Assembly (NCBI RefSeq): GCF_003337435.1 | Contig: NZ_QPJS01000001.1 | Coordinates: 202,513 to 266,512, forward strand | Length of the DNA stretch: 64,000 bases | Reading direction: 5' to 3' | Source: Schleiferia thermophila | GTDB lineage: Bacteria > Bacteroidota > Bacteroidia > Flavobacteriales > Schleiferiaceae | Shown here: piece by piece, positions 56,771-64,000 of the stretch | Position numbering within the stretch: position 1 is the stretch's first letter | Layout of the letters: every line of letters begins with the position of its first letter | Notes under the pieces: generated by a model | Told to the model about the DNA's origin: nothing | What the model saw: only the letters and a program-made list of their open reading frames with translations | Database searches by the model: none | Made by a program: the position numbers and the translations under genes

Positions 56771-58732
56771 TCACCTTACTATCATACGTTGAGTGGCTAT
56801 ACCGCTGTTTCCTCTTACATTAATGAGGTATACACCGGAGGCCAGATCAGCTGTATTCACCTGTGTACGTTGAATTCCTTCACCTACAAATCCCAATGAA
56901 GAGCTTTGGATAATTTTACCTGTGATATCGGTAATCTCCAGTTGATAATATCCTGCTTCACTGTTTTCGAATATCACCTGAACAGGCCCTCTGTTAGATG
57001 GATTTGGGAAAATTCTCAGATTGCTGAGGCTGTTGAAGAATTCATTTGTTGAAGTTGCAGTCCAGGTATATTCGAAGTTAAAGTATTTATAGGTAACAGG
57101 CAGCAAGTCGTTGGCAATGTCTCCGTTTTGATACTCTTGTACCACTACAGGTACTCGTAGTTTTGGAATTGCTGCAGAAGTAGAGTCAATCAGGAAGTGG
57201 CTTAAACAGTGCTGATGACCTGCACCCTTATAGTTTAAATCTTGATCCATAAAATTCTTTATTGGATAAAGGGTAATGTTGTTTCCCTGAACTCTGAATC
57301 CTCTTGCTTTAACATCGGGAAATACGTTTCCCCCGCTAGGACTTCCCCAGAGATCAAAATCAGTATCACCCCATGTCATCACAATATACTCACCGTTTTC
57401 AGACCTTGATAGTTGAATCCTGTTGTCCTCGGCCAAATTGGCTCCAGAGCCATACAATCCTCTGAAAAATGAGATGGTATCCATAAAAATGGCAGACCAG
57501 GTACTGCCTCCATTTGGTGAATAGATATCAACAGCAAAGTTAAACGCGGAGTAAATGCTGAAAGGAGATCCCGAACCACCTGAACTTGTCAGCGTAGAAA
57601 CTGCAGCTGGATTGATGTTTACGCCAAAATGAGGGTTATTGTTGGCATCTACCACCACATCAATGTTAAAAGCTGTGGATATGTGGTTGATCGTCCATCC
57701 ATTGGCGGTTCCGTAGGCTTGCATAGAACCAAGAACACTACCTGTGAGACCATGAGAATACTGAAGTGTTTGAAGATTAATGGGGAATGGACCTGTCCAG
57801 GTTTGTCCTCCATTAGTGGTTTTCATGTAAAGTGGATGAAACGCTTGAACAGGAGAAAAATTCGTATCACCGGAATATCCGATAATTCCGATGTATCCTA
57901 CCTGTCCATCGGGTCCAAATGCGATTTTAGCATCTGCTATTTGCTTTGTGCCATTGGAATCCATTCCCATGGGGCAGTGCAGATATTGGTTGGTCCAGGT
58001 GAAAGACTTTGATGTATTGTTCCATGTGCCTACCGTCAGTACCAAGGTATCGTCGTATGCAGTTCCAATTCTTTTTTCTGCAATTCCGAATACCTTTTGT
58101 TGTGGGTTGTTTACATAAAAGTCATTAGGTACCTGCACTGCAAATGAAGCATCAGGCGTAAAGGAGCTGAATCTCGTGGTGTTTAAATTGGCATTGTCAG
58201 ATGCGCGTGAACTTCCGACCACTATACCACCCCAGTTAGAGTTAGAATTGTCCAAGACGGGAGCAAAGAAAACTACGTATACACTGTCGGGATTAGAATT
58301 TCCGGCAGGGTTGAATAATCCTCCTTGTGGATATCTCGCCACTTCTGTAGATGGCGTAGGGTTCCAAAGAGGGCCTTGATTGATGTTCCAGGACAAACCT
58401 TTGTTGGTAGAAAATCCATATCTCAGCGAACCTGTAGAGACATCATTCGTTATGGAAGGCGTTGATCGATATACCATTCCGGCAACATTTAACGAGGGAT
58501 GTACCCATAGGTACGTTTTTGCATCAAACATAATCCCATATGCATTGCCTCCGTTACCTATGGTAATGCCTAAATTGGCCACTTTAGATGCGGTTTGACT
58601 GTAGGGAGCCCAGGCGCCGGCATCATTGATTCCTTTAACCGGTGGATACGCTATGTCCTCACTGATAAAATTTTGCCCGGAAGCTATGATTCCTGAAGCA
58701 AATAGTGAAACGAGTAGTGATTTTTTCATCAT
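56771..58732 (-). CDS. Secreted T9SS type A protein with Asp-box-like repeats
   Basis: A 653-residue exported protein. Signal peptide of ~20 residues (MMKKSLLVSLFASGIIASGQ). The body has several BNR/Asp-box-like turns (STNKGLSW, TTNGGQTW, SPNGGSTW) spaced by 100-200 residues, so a sialidase-like beta-propeller is likely. Catalytic sialidase residues (Arg triad, Tyr/Glu) cannot be placed with confidence. The C-terminus is a T9SS type A sorting domain (LRIFPNPSNRGPVQVIFENS, TDITGKIIQSS, VYLINVRGNSGIATQRMIV). It is thus secreted and probably surface-attached; function unknown. A TAATTTTG box lies 24 bases upstream and a terminator 27 bp downstream, so it is monocistronic. Confidence 0.85.
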   Translation of the reverse strand: MMKKSLLVSLFASGIIASGQNFISEDIAYPPVKGINDAGAWAPYSQTASKVANLGITIGNGGNAYGIMFDAKTYLWVHPSLNVAGMVYRSTPSITNDVSTGSLRYGFSTNKGLSWNINQGPLWNPTPSTEVARYPQGGLFNPAGNSNPDSVYVVFFAPVLDNSNSNWGGIVVGSSRASDNANLNTTRFSSFTPDASFAVQVPNDFYVNNPQQKVFGIAEKRIGTAYDDTLVLTVGTWNNTSKSFTWTNQYLHCPMGMDSNGTKQIADAKIAFGPDGQVGYIGIIGYSGDTNFSPVQAFHPLYMKTTNGGQTWTGPFPINLQTLQYSHGLTGSVLGSMQAYGTANGWTINHISTAFNIDVVVDANNNPHFGVNINPAAVSTLTSSGGSGSPFSIYSAFNFAVDIYSPNGGSTWSAIFMDTISFFRGLYGSGANLAEDNRIQLSRSENGEYIVMTWGDTDFDLWGSPSGGNVFPDVKARGFRVQGNNITLYPIKNFMDQDLNYKGAGHQHCLSHFLIDSTSAAIPKLRVPVVVQEYQNGDIANDLLPVTYKYFNFEYTWTATSTNEFFNSLSNLRIFPNPSNRGPVQVIFENSEAGYYQLEITDITGKIIQSSSLGFVGEGIQRTQVNTADLASGVYLINVRGNSGIATQRMIVR

Positions 58733-58755
58733 TACTAAAATTTTTTGTGTTAGTA

Positions 58756-58763
58756 CAAAATTA
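58756..58763 (-). promoter_or_regulatory. -7 box (TAATTTTG) of the 653-residue T9SS protein gene
   Basis: TAATTTTG on the minus strand fits TAnnTTTG, 24-31 bases before the ATG at 58732. It falls in the 38-bp gap after the esterase gene, so the two genes need not share a transcript. Confidence 0.5.
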
Positions 58764-58770
58764 AAAAAAA

Positions 58771-59445
58771 TTAAAAATTGGATAACTGTTTGGTAACAAA
58801 TTTTTTTATTTCTTCAAAAGCTTGAATATCAATGGAATGCCCTGCTCTATATCCATAGAAGCGATGATTGATAAAGTTTTTTTCAAGAAATTCAGCGCTT
58901 TTCTTAGCCCAGTCATAGGGTATTACAGGGTCTTCCGTACCATGGGTAATTAAGATATTGAGGTGTTGAAGACGGCTGTATTCCATTTGTTCGGGGAGGA
59001 TTTGACGGTTCAGATATCCACTCATAGCCACCAATGCTGAAACAGATTCTGGATAAGTTAAGGCCACAGAATAGCCAAGAATAGCTCCTTGACTGAAACC
59101 CATAATGAGCACGTTAGCTGTCTCTATATTGAGATCGTGGTCTTTTAAAATGGAATTGATAAACTTGTGAATTAATTCTCTAGAGGCTAAAGCTTCTTCC
59201 AGATTTTGCCCGGTTACCTTTCCATCAGCTGAAAAGTCAATTGTATACCAACAAAATCCCCCCCAGGGCAGGCTAAACGGTGCTCGCAGGCTGTATATAT
59301 GAGCATCATCAGGAAGACTGTCAACCATAGAGTACAAGTCCATTTCATGGCTGCCGTAGCCATGCAACAGTAGTATAAACTTATTGGATTGTAAGTGATT
59401 TGCCTTTTTGCACTGATAAATCAGTCCCGTATTTCTGTCTTTCAT
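58771..59445 (-). CDS. Alpha/beta-hydrolase, phospholipase/carboxylesterase family
   Basis: A 224-residue serine hydrolase of the lysophospholipase/carboxylesterase group. The catalytic triad can be read: Ser118 in IMGFSQGAILGYS, Asp172 in ITHGTEDPVIPYDWA, and His203 in YRAGHSIDIQAF. The oxyanion region is LLLHGYGSHEMDLYSM. No signal peptide, so cytoplasmic. It hydrolyses ester bonds of lipids or small molecules; the substrate is unknown. The promoter is not clear in the 121 bp shared with the divergent choice-of-anchor gene. Confidence 0.9.
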   Translation of the reverse strand: MKDRNTGLIYQCKKANHLQSNKFILLLHGYGSHEMDLYSMVDSLPDDAHIYSLRAPFSLPWGGFCWYTIDFSADGKVTGQNLEEALASRELIHKFINSILKDHDLNIETANVLIMGFSQGAILGYSVALTYPESVSALVAMSGYLNRQILPEQMEYSRLQHLNILITHGTEDPVIPYDWAKKSAEFLEKNFINHRFYGYRAGHSIDIQAFEEIKKFVTKQLSNF

Positions 59446-59566
59446 AATGTGTAAGTCGTGGTAATTTTAAATTTATAGTAGTTGACTCAACAAAGTTGGA
59501 TTTTATTAAAGATAATTGATTCTTAAATTCAAATAAAATTAATTTTACAACACAATTTCTAGGATT

Positions 59567-61750
59567 ATGAAAACCTTTATAAAGGTCCTCTTTGGAATGT
59601 TGATATGCATTTTTACATCAGCTCAGCTGGTGGTAAATAATACAGGTCAATACCAAAACGGCCTTTGGTTGGTGAAAAACATCTTCGTACAGGATTCAAT
59701 GATTGTCTTTTGGTTTGGTCCTCAACCTCAATGGCCAAATACAAATCAAATTGGAGCGTTTAATGGCGTTAATACAAACATCGGCATTGACACAGGTATT
59801 CTCATGGTGACTGCTCCAGCTACGGATGCCTTGGTAGGAGGTAATGCCGTTGGGCCTGGAGGACCGATGACCGATGCTCAACTTCAGGCATTACAACAGC
59901 AAATGGGTATTACAGGTGGTCTGTTCAGTATTGCTCGTATTGAATTTGATTTTATCAGTTACGCTGACTCCCTGGAATTTGAATACGTATTCGCATCAAA
60001 AGAATATCAAAGCTATACCTGTACAAGCTTTAATGATGTATTTGGTTTTTTTCTGACGGGCCCGGGAATAAATGGTGCACCAGCTAATCAAATTACCACG
60101 CAAAACATAGCTCTGATTCCGGGCACCAACATCCCTGTGGCAATCAATACACTGAATGGTGGAGCTCCTACAGGAGGTGGAAGTGCTGCTATCTGTCTGG
60201 CTGCTAATCCAAATTTTGTGGCGCATAGCATTTATTTTAACAACAATCCTTCAGGTACGTCTTATAATGGAGCTACTAAAGTTTTGAAGGCTGTAGCTTC
60301 CGTTCAATGTGGTAACTACTATCGAATTAAGCTCGCTATTGCTAATGTGTCTGATAATGCCCTCAATTCGGCTGTATTTCTTCGGGCGAATAGCTTCAAA
60401 ATACCCAAGCTGGAAATGTATCATGTTGGCAACTCTCCAGGTTCCCAAATAGTTGGAGATACCATATCAGAAAGCTGTGGGGCATTTCCAATTGTATTAA
60501 AACGGACTTTTAATACTCAGATACCTTTGACCTTAAAATTTAATCTGGGAGGAACAGCTGTACCCGGTACAGATTACGTGGCATTTCCTGATTCTTTTGT
60601 AATTCCAGCCGGTAAAGTGTACGATACATTATGGATTACACCTATTAACAATAAGATTTCTCAACCGCCTAGATTGTTGTCATTTAATTTGGTAAGTTCA
60701 TGGAGTCCATGCTATCAATATCCTCTTGATACGGTAAGAATCTGGATCAGAGATCCAAAACCCTTCAACGCTGGAATACTCAATAAAACAGGAATTGATA
60801 CCGTGTACTGTCCGGGAGATCCTGTTACACTGGAGGTTATGAAAACGGGAGGCGAAGGGGGTACTTTTGGCTGGTGGCACGATGGTGACACCAGCAGCAC
60901 TCGAACCTTTACCATCACAGGTGATACTACTTTGTACTTTTATGTTACAGACTCATGTTATTCGGATACCCTTATCCTCTTTAAAGAGTTGTATGTTGAT
61001 AAGTCCAATGAAATTACTATTGAAACGTTTGACTATGGAATATGTCGAGGCGAAAAAATACAAATTGAAGCCAATTTCAATGGTGACAAGCCTCCTTTTA
61101 CTTACAACTGGCAAGGTGGATTTCCGCAAGATACCCGAATGACTGTACAACCAGCTGACACTTCGGTGTATTATTTTGTGGTTACAGATGCTTGTGGTAA
61201 TGTGATGATAGATTCATCTGTGGTGTATGTATATCCTGAGCCGGAAGCATCTTTCAGAGCTGAGCAAATAAGCTTTGTGGAGCTTGCCGTACAGATGTTT
61301 AACAACTCAAAAAATGCTACTGCCTATCAATGGGATTTTGGAGATGGAAATTCATCTATTCTCACAAATCCAAAACATATTTATTCAGCACCTGGAACTT
61401 ATACAATAACTTTGGTCGCATCCAACGAATATGGTTGCCAGGATACTTTAATCCGATCCATCAATGTACGGCGTGACTTTCTCATATATATACCCAACAG
61501 CTTCACTCCTAATGGGGACGGAATAAATGATGTTTTCAAAATACACGCTGAAGGTATTGAAGGATATCACCTACAGATTTTTAATCGTTGGGGTCAAATG
61601 GTATTTGAATCCTTTGATGTGAACAATTCATGGGATGGATCCTTTCAGAATCAAGAGGCTCCACAGGGCTTATATTTGTACAAGATAACACTGACTTTGA
61701 AAAATGATGTAAAAGAGTATAGATCAGGAAATATCTATCTAATACGATAA
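59567..61750 (+). CDS. Secreted choice-of-anchor L protein with PKD and T9SS type B sorting domains
   Basis: A 727-residue exported protein. Signal peptide ~1-19. The choice-of-anchor L domain (~20-275) shows SLEFEYVFASKEYQSYTCTS, FNDVFGFFLTGPGI, IALIPGTNIPVAINTLN and ALNSAVFLRANSFK. A Calx-beta-like domain follows (~295-390; LGGTAVPGTDYVAFPDSFVI), then Ig-like stretches, a PKD domain (~560-635; YQWDFGDGNSSILTNPKHIY), and a T9SS type B (gliding-motility-associated) sorting domain at ~638-727 (PNSFTPNGDGINDVF, LQIFNRWGQMVFES). Surface-exposed, likely adhesive. The next gene is a paralogue starting 3 bp later, so they form an operon. Confidence 0.9.
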   Translation: MKTFIKVLFGMLICIFTSAQLVVNNTGQYQNGLWLVKNIFVQDSMIVFWFGPQPQWPNTNQIGAFNGVNTNIGIDTGILMVTAPATDALVGGNAVGPGGPMTDAQLQALQQQMGITGGLFSIARIEFDFISYADSLEFEYVFASKEYQSYTCTSFNDVFGFFLTGPGINGAPANQITTQNIALIPGTNIPVAINTLNGGAPTGGGSAAICLAANPNFVAHSIYFNNNPSGTSYNGATKVLKAVASVQCGNYYRIKLAIANVSDNALNSAVFLRANSFKIPKLEMYHVGNSPGSQIVGDTISESCGAFPIVLKRTFNTQIPLTLKFNLGGTAVPGTDYVAFPDSFVIPAGKVYDTLWITPINNKISQPPRLLSFNLVSSWSPCYQYPLDTVRIWIRDPKPFNAGILNKTGIDTVYCPGDPVTLEVMKTGGEGGTFGWWHDGDTSSTRTFTITGDTTLYFYVTDSCYSDTLILFKELYVDKSNEITIETFDYGICRGEKIQIEANFNGDKPPFTYNWQGGFPQDTRMTVQPADTSVYYFVVTDACGNVMIDSSVVYVYPEPEASFRAEQISFVELAVQMFNNSKNATAYQWDFGDGNSSILTNPKHIYSAPGTYTITLVASNEYGCQDTLIRSINVRRDFLIYIPNSFTPNGDGINDVFKIHAEGIEGYHLQIFNRWGQMVFESFDVNNSWDGSFQNQEAPQGLYLYKITLTLKNDVKEYRSGNIYLIR

Positions 61751-61753
61751 ATT

Positions 61754-63544
61754 ATGAAAAGATTTATTACTATATTAACACTTATCATAAGTGCTCTCCT
61801 TGGGAGGATACAAGGTCAAATATCGGTAAGTCAGCAAGCACCCATGTATTCACCGGTAGCTAATCTGATTCAAAATATTTTGATTGGGACAGGTGTTACA
61901 GTATCCAATATAAATGCAGTTGGAGTGTCTGGAGTTGGTTTTTTCAATGGGGTAAATTCAAACATTGGTCTTGATAGTGGAGTCGTGATGTCAACAGGTG
62001 GCATTCAGCACGTAGTACCTCCAGGCACTGTCGCAGCACCTGTAGGGAATGCCGGAGGTAGCGATCCAGACCTACAGGCGTTGCTTGTATCTATGGGCTT
62101 ACCGGCTGCTTCCATTAACAACCTGATCAGAATTACCTTTGACTTTGTACCCATGGGGGATTCCATCAAGTTTCGGTACGTGTTTGCCTCAAGGGAATAT
62201 CCTGGATTCACTTGTTCGGTATTTAACGATGTCTTTGGATTTTTTCTCAGTGGACCAGGCATATCAGGCCCCTTCTCAAATAACTCAACCAATCTTGCAC
62301 TTATTCCAGGAACCAACATCCCTGTTGCCATCAATACCGTAAACAGTGGTGTGCCCAGTGGGGGGAATCCCGGACCCTGTCTGGCTGCAAATCCAAATTT
62401 TGTGGCTCATTCCATTTACTTCGTTAACAATTCTTCGATGACCACAGTAGCCATGCCAGGCTTTACTGTGCCCCTTACGGCTGAAGCAAAGGTACAGTGT
62501 GCTCAAACCTACACAATTAAAATGGCTATCGCAGATGCATCTGACGGAGCCTTGAATTCGGCTGTTTTCCTAGAAGCCGGAAGTTTCAAAGGTATTGAAC
62601 CAGAATTGCAAATAGCCAACCCATTCCCCAATGCACCTAACGACAGCACTTTGATTGAAGGCTGCAACTATGGATTGCTCAATTTTGTAAGTCTGTTTCC
62701 AGCAGTGGACACCACAATGATTTATTACAATGTTGCCGGTACTGCTACTAACGGTGTTGATTACGATTCGCTGGACGGAATCATCCGTTTTGAGCCTGGA
62801 AATACGGCAAAAGGCCTAATTGTTTATCCATTTGCTGATTCGATTCACGAAGGGGTAGAGACCGTTATCATTACCACTGCTGACAGTGGTTGTTTTACTC
62901 CAGGGGTTATGCGTACCTTTTACATAGTTGATAATGATCCCATATATGTTAGTAAATTGCCCGATACATTGTTTTATTGTGACCTTCCATTTCAGTACGT
63001 ACTCAATGCAGCTCCCGACAGCGGTGGAATTCCTCCTTATTTTATCGATTGGACCTATAGAAGCGTTACCTACTCTACAAACGATACGCTATGGGAATCG
63101 GAAACATGGGCTGAGCTTGACTCCGTCGAAGTTTTCATTTATGACAACTGTTTTGCCGGTCATACCTTCCGGAAGATGGTATATTTGGTCAAACCAGACA
63201 CCTGCCCAGTAGACACGACAACGCCTCCGCCTCCACCTCCACCCCCTGGTCCTGAAGAAATTACCATCCCCAATGTATTTACACCCAATGGCGATGGAAT
63301 AAACGATGTGTTTATTGTCATTAAACTTAATACACACCCTTCTGCAAGCATCCGAATATTTAACCGATGGGGAGAGATTGTCTTTCAATCAAACAATTAC
63401 CAAAACTGTGACGAAGCTAATCCATCTGCCTGCTGGAACGGACGACGAAACAACACCGGCGAAGCCCTTGCTGACGGAGTTTACTTCTATGAGTTAATCG
63501 TTGGTCAGGAACGCTATAATGGTACCATTACATTGACGAGATAA
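61754..63544 (+). CDS. Secreted choice-of-anchor L protein with T9SS type B sorting domain (paralogue)
   Basis: A 596-residue exported protein, paralogous to the gene before it. Signal peptide ~1-21 (ILTLIISALLGRIQGQ). The anchor-L domain has IKFRYVFASREYPGFTCSV, FNDVFGFFLSGPGI, LALIPGTNIPVAINTVN, FVAHSIYFVNN and ALNSAVFLEAGSFK. A Calx-beta-like domain follows (~300-395; YYNVAGTATNGVDYDSLDGI). It lacks the PKD domain of its neighbour. A proline-rich hinge (PPPPPPPPGP) leads to the type B sorting domain from ~503 (PNVFTPNGDGINDVF, IRIFNRWGEIVFQS). Role inferred as surface adhesion or matrix. A terminator follows. Confidence 0.9.
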   Translation: MKRFITILTLIISALLGRIQGQISVSQQAPMYSPVANLIQNILIGTGVTVSNINAVGVSGVGFFNGVNSNIGLDSGVVMSTGGIQHVVPPGTVAAPVGNAGGSDPDLQALLVSMGLPAASINNLIRITFDFVPMGDSIKFRYVFASREYPGFTCSVFNDVFGFFLSGPGISGPFSNNSTNLALIPGTNIPVAINTVNSGVPSGGNPGPCLAANPNFVAHSIYFVNNSSMTTVAMPGFTVPLTAEAKVQCAQTYTIKMAIADASDGALNSAVFLEAGSFKGIEPELQIANPFPNAPNDSTLIEGCNYGLLNFVSLFPAVDTTMIYYNVAGTATNGVDYDSLDGIIRFEPGNTAKGLIVYPFADSIHEGVETVIITTADSGCFTPGVMRTFYIVDNDPIYVSKLPDTLFYCDLPFQYVLNAAPDSGGIPPYFIDWTYRSVTYSTNDTLWESETWAELDSVEVFIYDNCFAGHTFRKMVYLVKPDTCPVDTTTPPPPPPPPGPEEITIPNVFTPNGDGINDVFIVIKLNTHPSASIRIFNRWGEIVFQSNNYQNCDEANPSACWNGRRNNTGEALADGVYFYELIVGQERYNGTITLTR

Positions 63545-63567
63545 TCCGTACAACAAATATCAAAGTT

Positions 63568-63597
63568 CGGAGGGACTACCCTCCCTCCGGCTATTTT
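63568..63597 (+). terminator. Intrinsic terminator of the choice-of-anchor L operon
   Basis: CGGAGGGA (63568-63575) pairs with TCCCTCCG (63582-63589) around CTACCC and is followed by GCTATTTTT. It lies 24 bases after the stop. Confidence 0.75.
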
Positions 63598-63602
63598 TAT
63601 AA

Positions 63603-64000
63603 ATGAAAAAAAAATTGAGTATTCGGGTCTATGCAATTTTTCAAACAGAAGATGGAAAAATTCCCGTTTTACGAGAGAAGTATCAAGGCCTTGAACTGTT
63701 AAAATTCCCGGGTGGCGGTATGGTCTGGGGTGAAGGGGTCATAGACACTCTTAAACGCGAATTGTACGAAGAGTTAGGAATGCGTCATTTTTCCTATGAA
63801 TTGTTCTTCATTTATGAAAAACCCATCATCTCCATATTCAATCCGGAAGTGTCGGTTGTGACTATATATTACATCGTGACTTCAAAAGAGAATCTTTCCA
63901 TCAGAAAACAAACTCCAGTTAAAAAAGACAATGCTCTTTTAGAGATACTTTATTTACCACTTGAAGAATCGTCGTGCAACCTGCTTACTTTTGAAAACGA
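63603..64000 (+). CDS. Nudix hydrolase, 5' part
   Basis: The frame opens at ATG 63603 and stays open to the window edge (132 codons), so the 3' end is missing. A complete Nudix box GGMVWGEGVIDTLKREL continued by YEELGM is present (pattern G-x5-E-x7-REUxEExGU), which binds the metal that hydrolyses a nucleoside diphosphate linked to some other moiety. The segment before it (SIRVYAIFQTEDGKIPVLRE) is the usual first strand. The substrate is not identified; the family includes MutT, ADP-ribose and sugar-nucleotide hydrolases. It starts right after the terminator of the choice-of-anchor operon. Confidence 0.85.
   Translation, partial: MKKKLSIRVYAIFQTEDGKIPVLREKYQGLELLKFPGGGMVWGEGVIDTLKRELYEELGMRHFSYELFFIYEKPIISIFNPEVSVVTIYYIVTSKENLSIRKQTPVKKDNALLEILYLPLEESSCNLLTFEN

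Overview
The window is a 64 kb piece of a Bacteroidota chromosome, most like the Saprospiria/Chitinophagia group. The evidence is convergent. There are type IX secretion (T9SS) C-terminal sorting domains of both type A and type B, a PorZ homologue, and the rplM-rpsI-rpsB-tsf cluster. Families typical of the phylum are present (DUF2851, DUF4920, PspC-like small protein, TIGR03643, choice-of-anchor L). Many genes are preceded by a TAnnTTTG box, the -7 element of the Bacteroidota sigma factor, and Shine-Dalgarno sequences are mostly absent. I see no rRNA, tRNA, CRISPR array or insertion sequence.

Layout. 0-3.6 kb: 3' end of a thiamine-diphosphate-dependent E1 dehydrogenase, then a minus-strand Gfo/Idh/MocA oxidoreductase - lipoprotein - undecaprenyl-phosphate sugar transferase operon for a surface polysaccharide. 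3.6-4.3 kb: a 680-bp AT-rich spacer with palindromes. 4.3-6.7 kb: holA-mnmE. 6.7-9.3 kb: a TonB-dependent receptor under a TPP riboswitch, so probably an outer-membrane importer of thiamine or a precursor. 9.4-12.2 kb: ribosomal protein/EF-Ts operon with a well-formed promoter. 12.3-15.1 kb: gpmI, HAD-like protein, map. 15.2-22.7 kb: one 2500-residue secreted protein with three ~580-residue repeats. 22.8-26.5 kb: YfhO-like membrane protein, TIGR03643 protein, 2-hydroxyacid dehydrogenase, then a GC-rich double-hairpin element. 26.7-30.8 kb: SPFH lipoprotein, DUF2851, PspC-like protein, thioredoxin-fold protein. 31.0-35.2 kb: recO, CPBP protease, saccharopine dehydrogenase, class III aminotransferase. 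35.3-41.3 kb: ABC exporter, trpS, 2OG-Fe(II) oxygenase, lone receiver, mnmD, cytochrome-like lipoprotein, DUF4920 lipoprotein. 41.4-49 kb: ilvE, acyl-CoA ligase, porZ, histidine kinase, glycosyltransferase. 49-56.7 kb: ruvC, 3-hydroxyacyl-CoA dehydrogenase, lpdA, pRiA4b-ORF3-like protein, copper P-type ATPase, GAF histidine kinase, cdd. 56.8-63.5 kb: three more secreted T9SS cargo proteins, two of them tandem choice-of-anchor L paralogues, plus an esterase. The window ends inside a Nudix hydrolase.

How the genes work together. Most of the window is housekeeping: translation, tRNA modification, replication/repair, central and amino-acid metabolism. The accessory character lies in the cell surface: four large T9SS cargo proteins, PorZ of the attachment complex, polysaccharide enzymes and a riboswitch-controlled TonB receptor. 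Two histidine kinases and one receiver-only protein have no adjacent partner.

Limits. Functions come from recognising families by eye, without database searches. Promoter boxes are motif matches. I found no clearly undescribed multi-gene system. The strongest leads are the riboswitch/TonB pairing, the operator-like palindromes on several promoters, the GC-rich hairpin element and the giant repeat protein.
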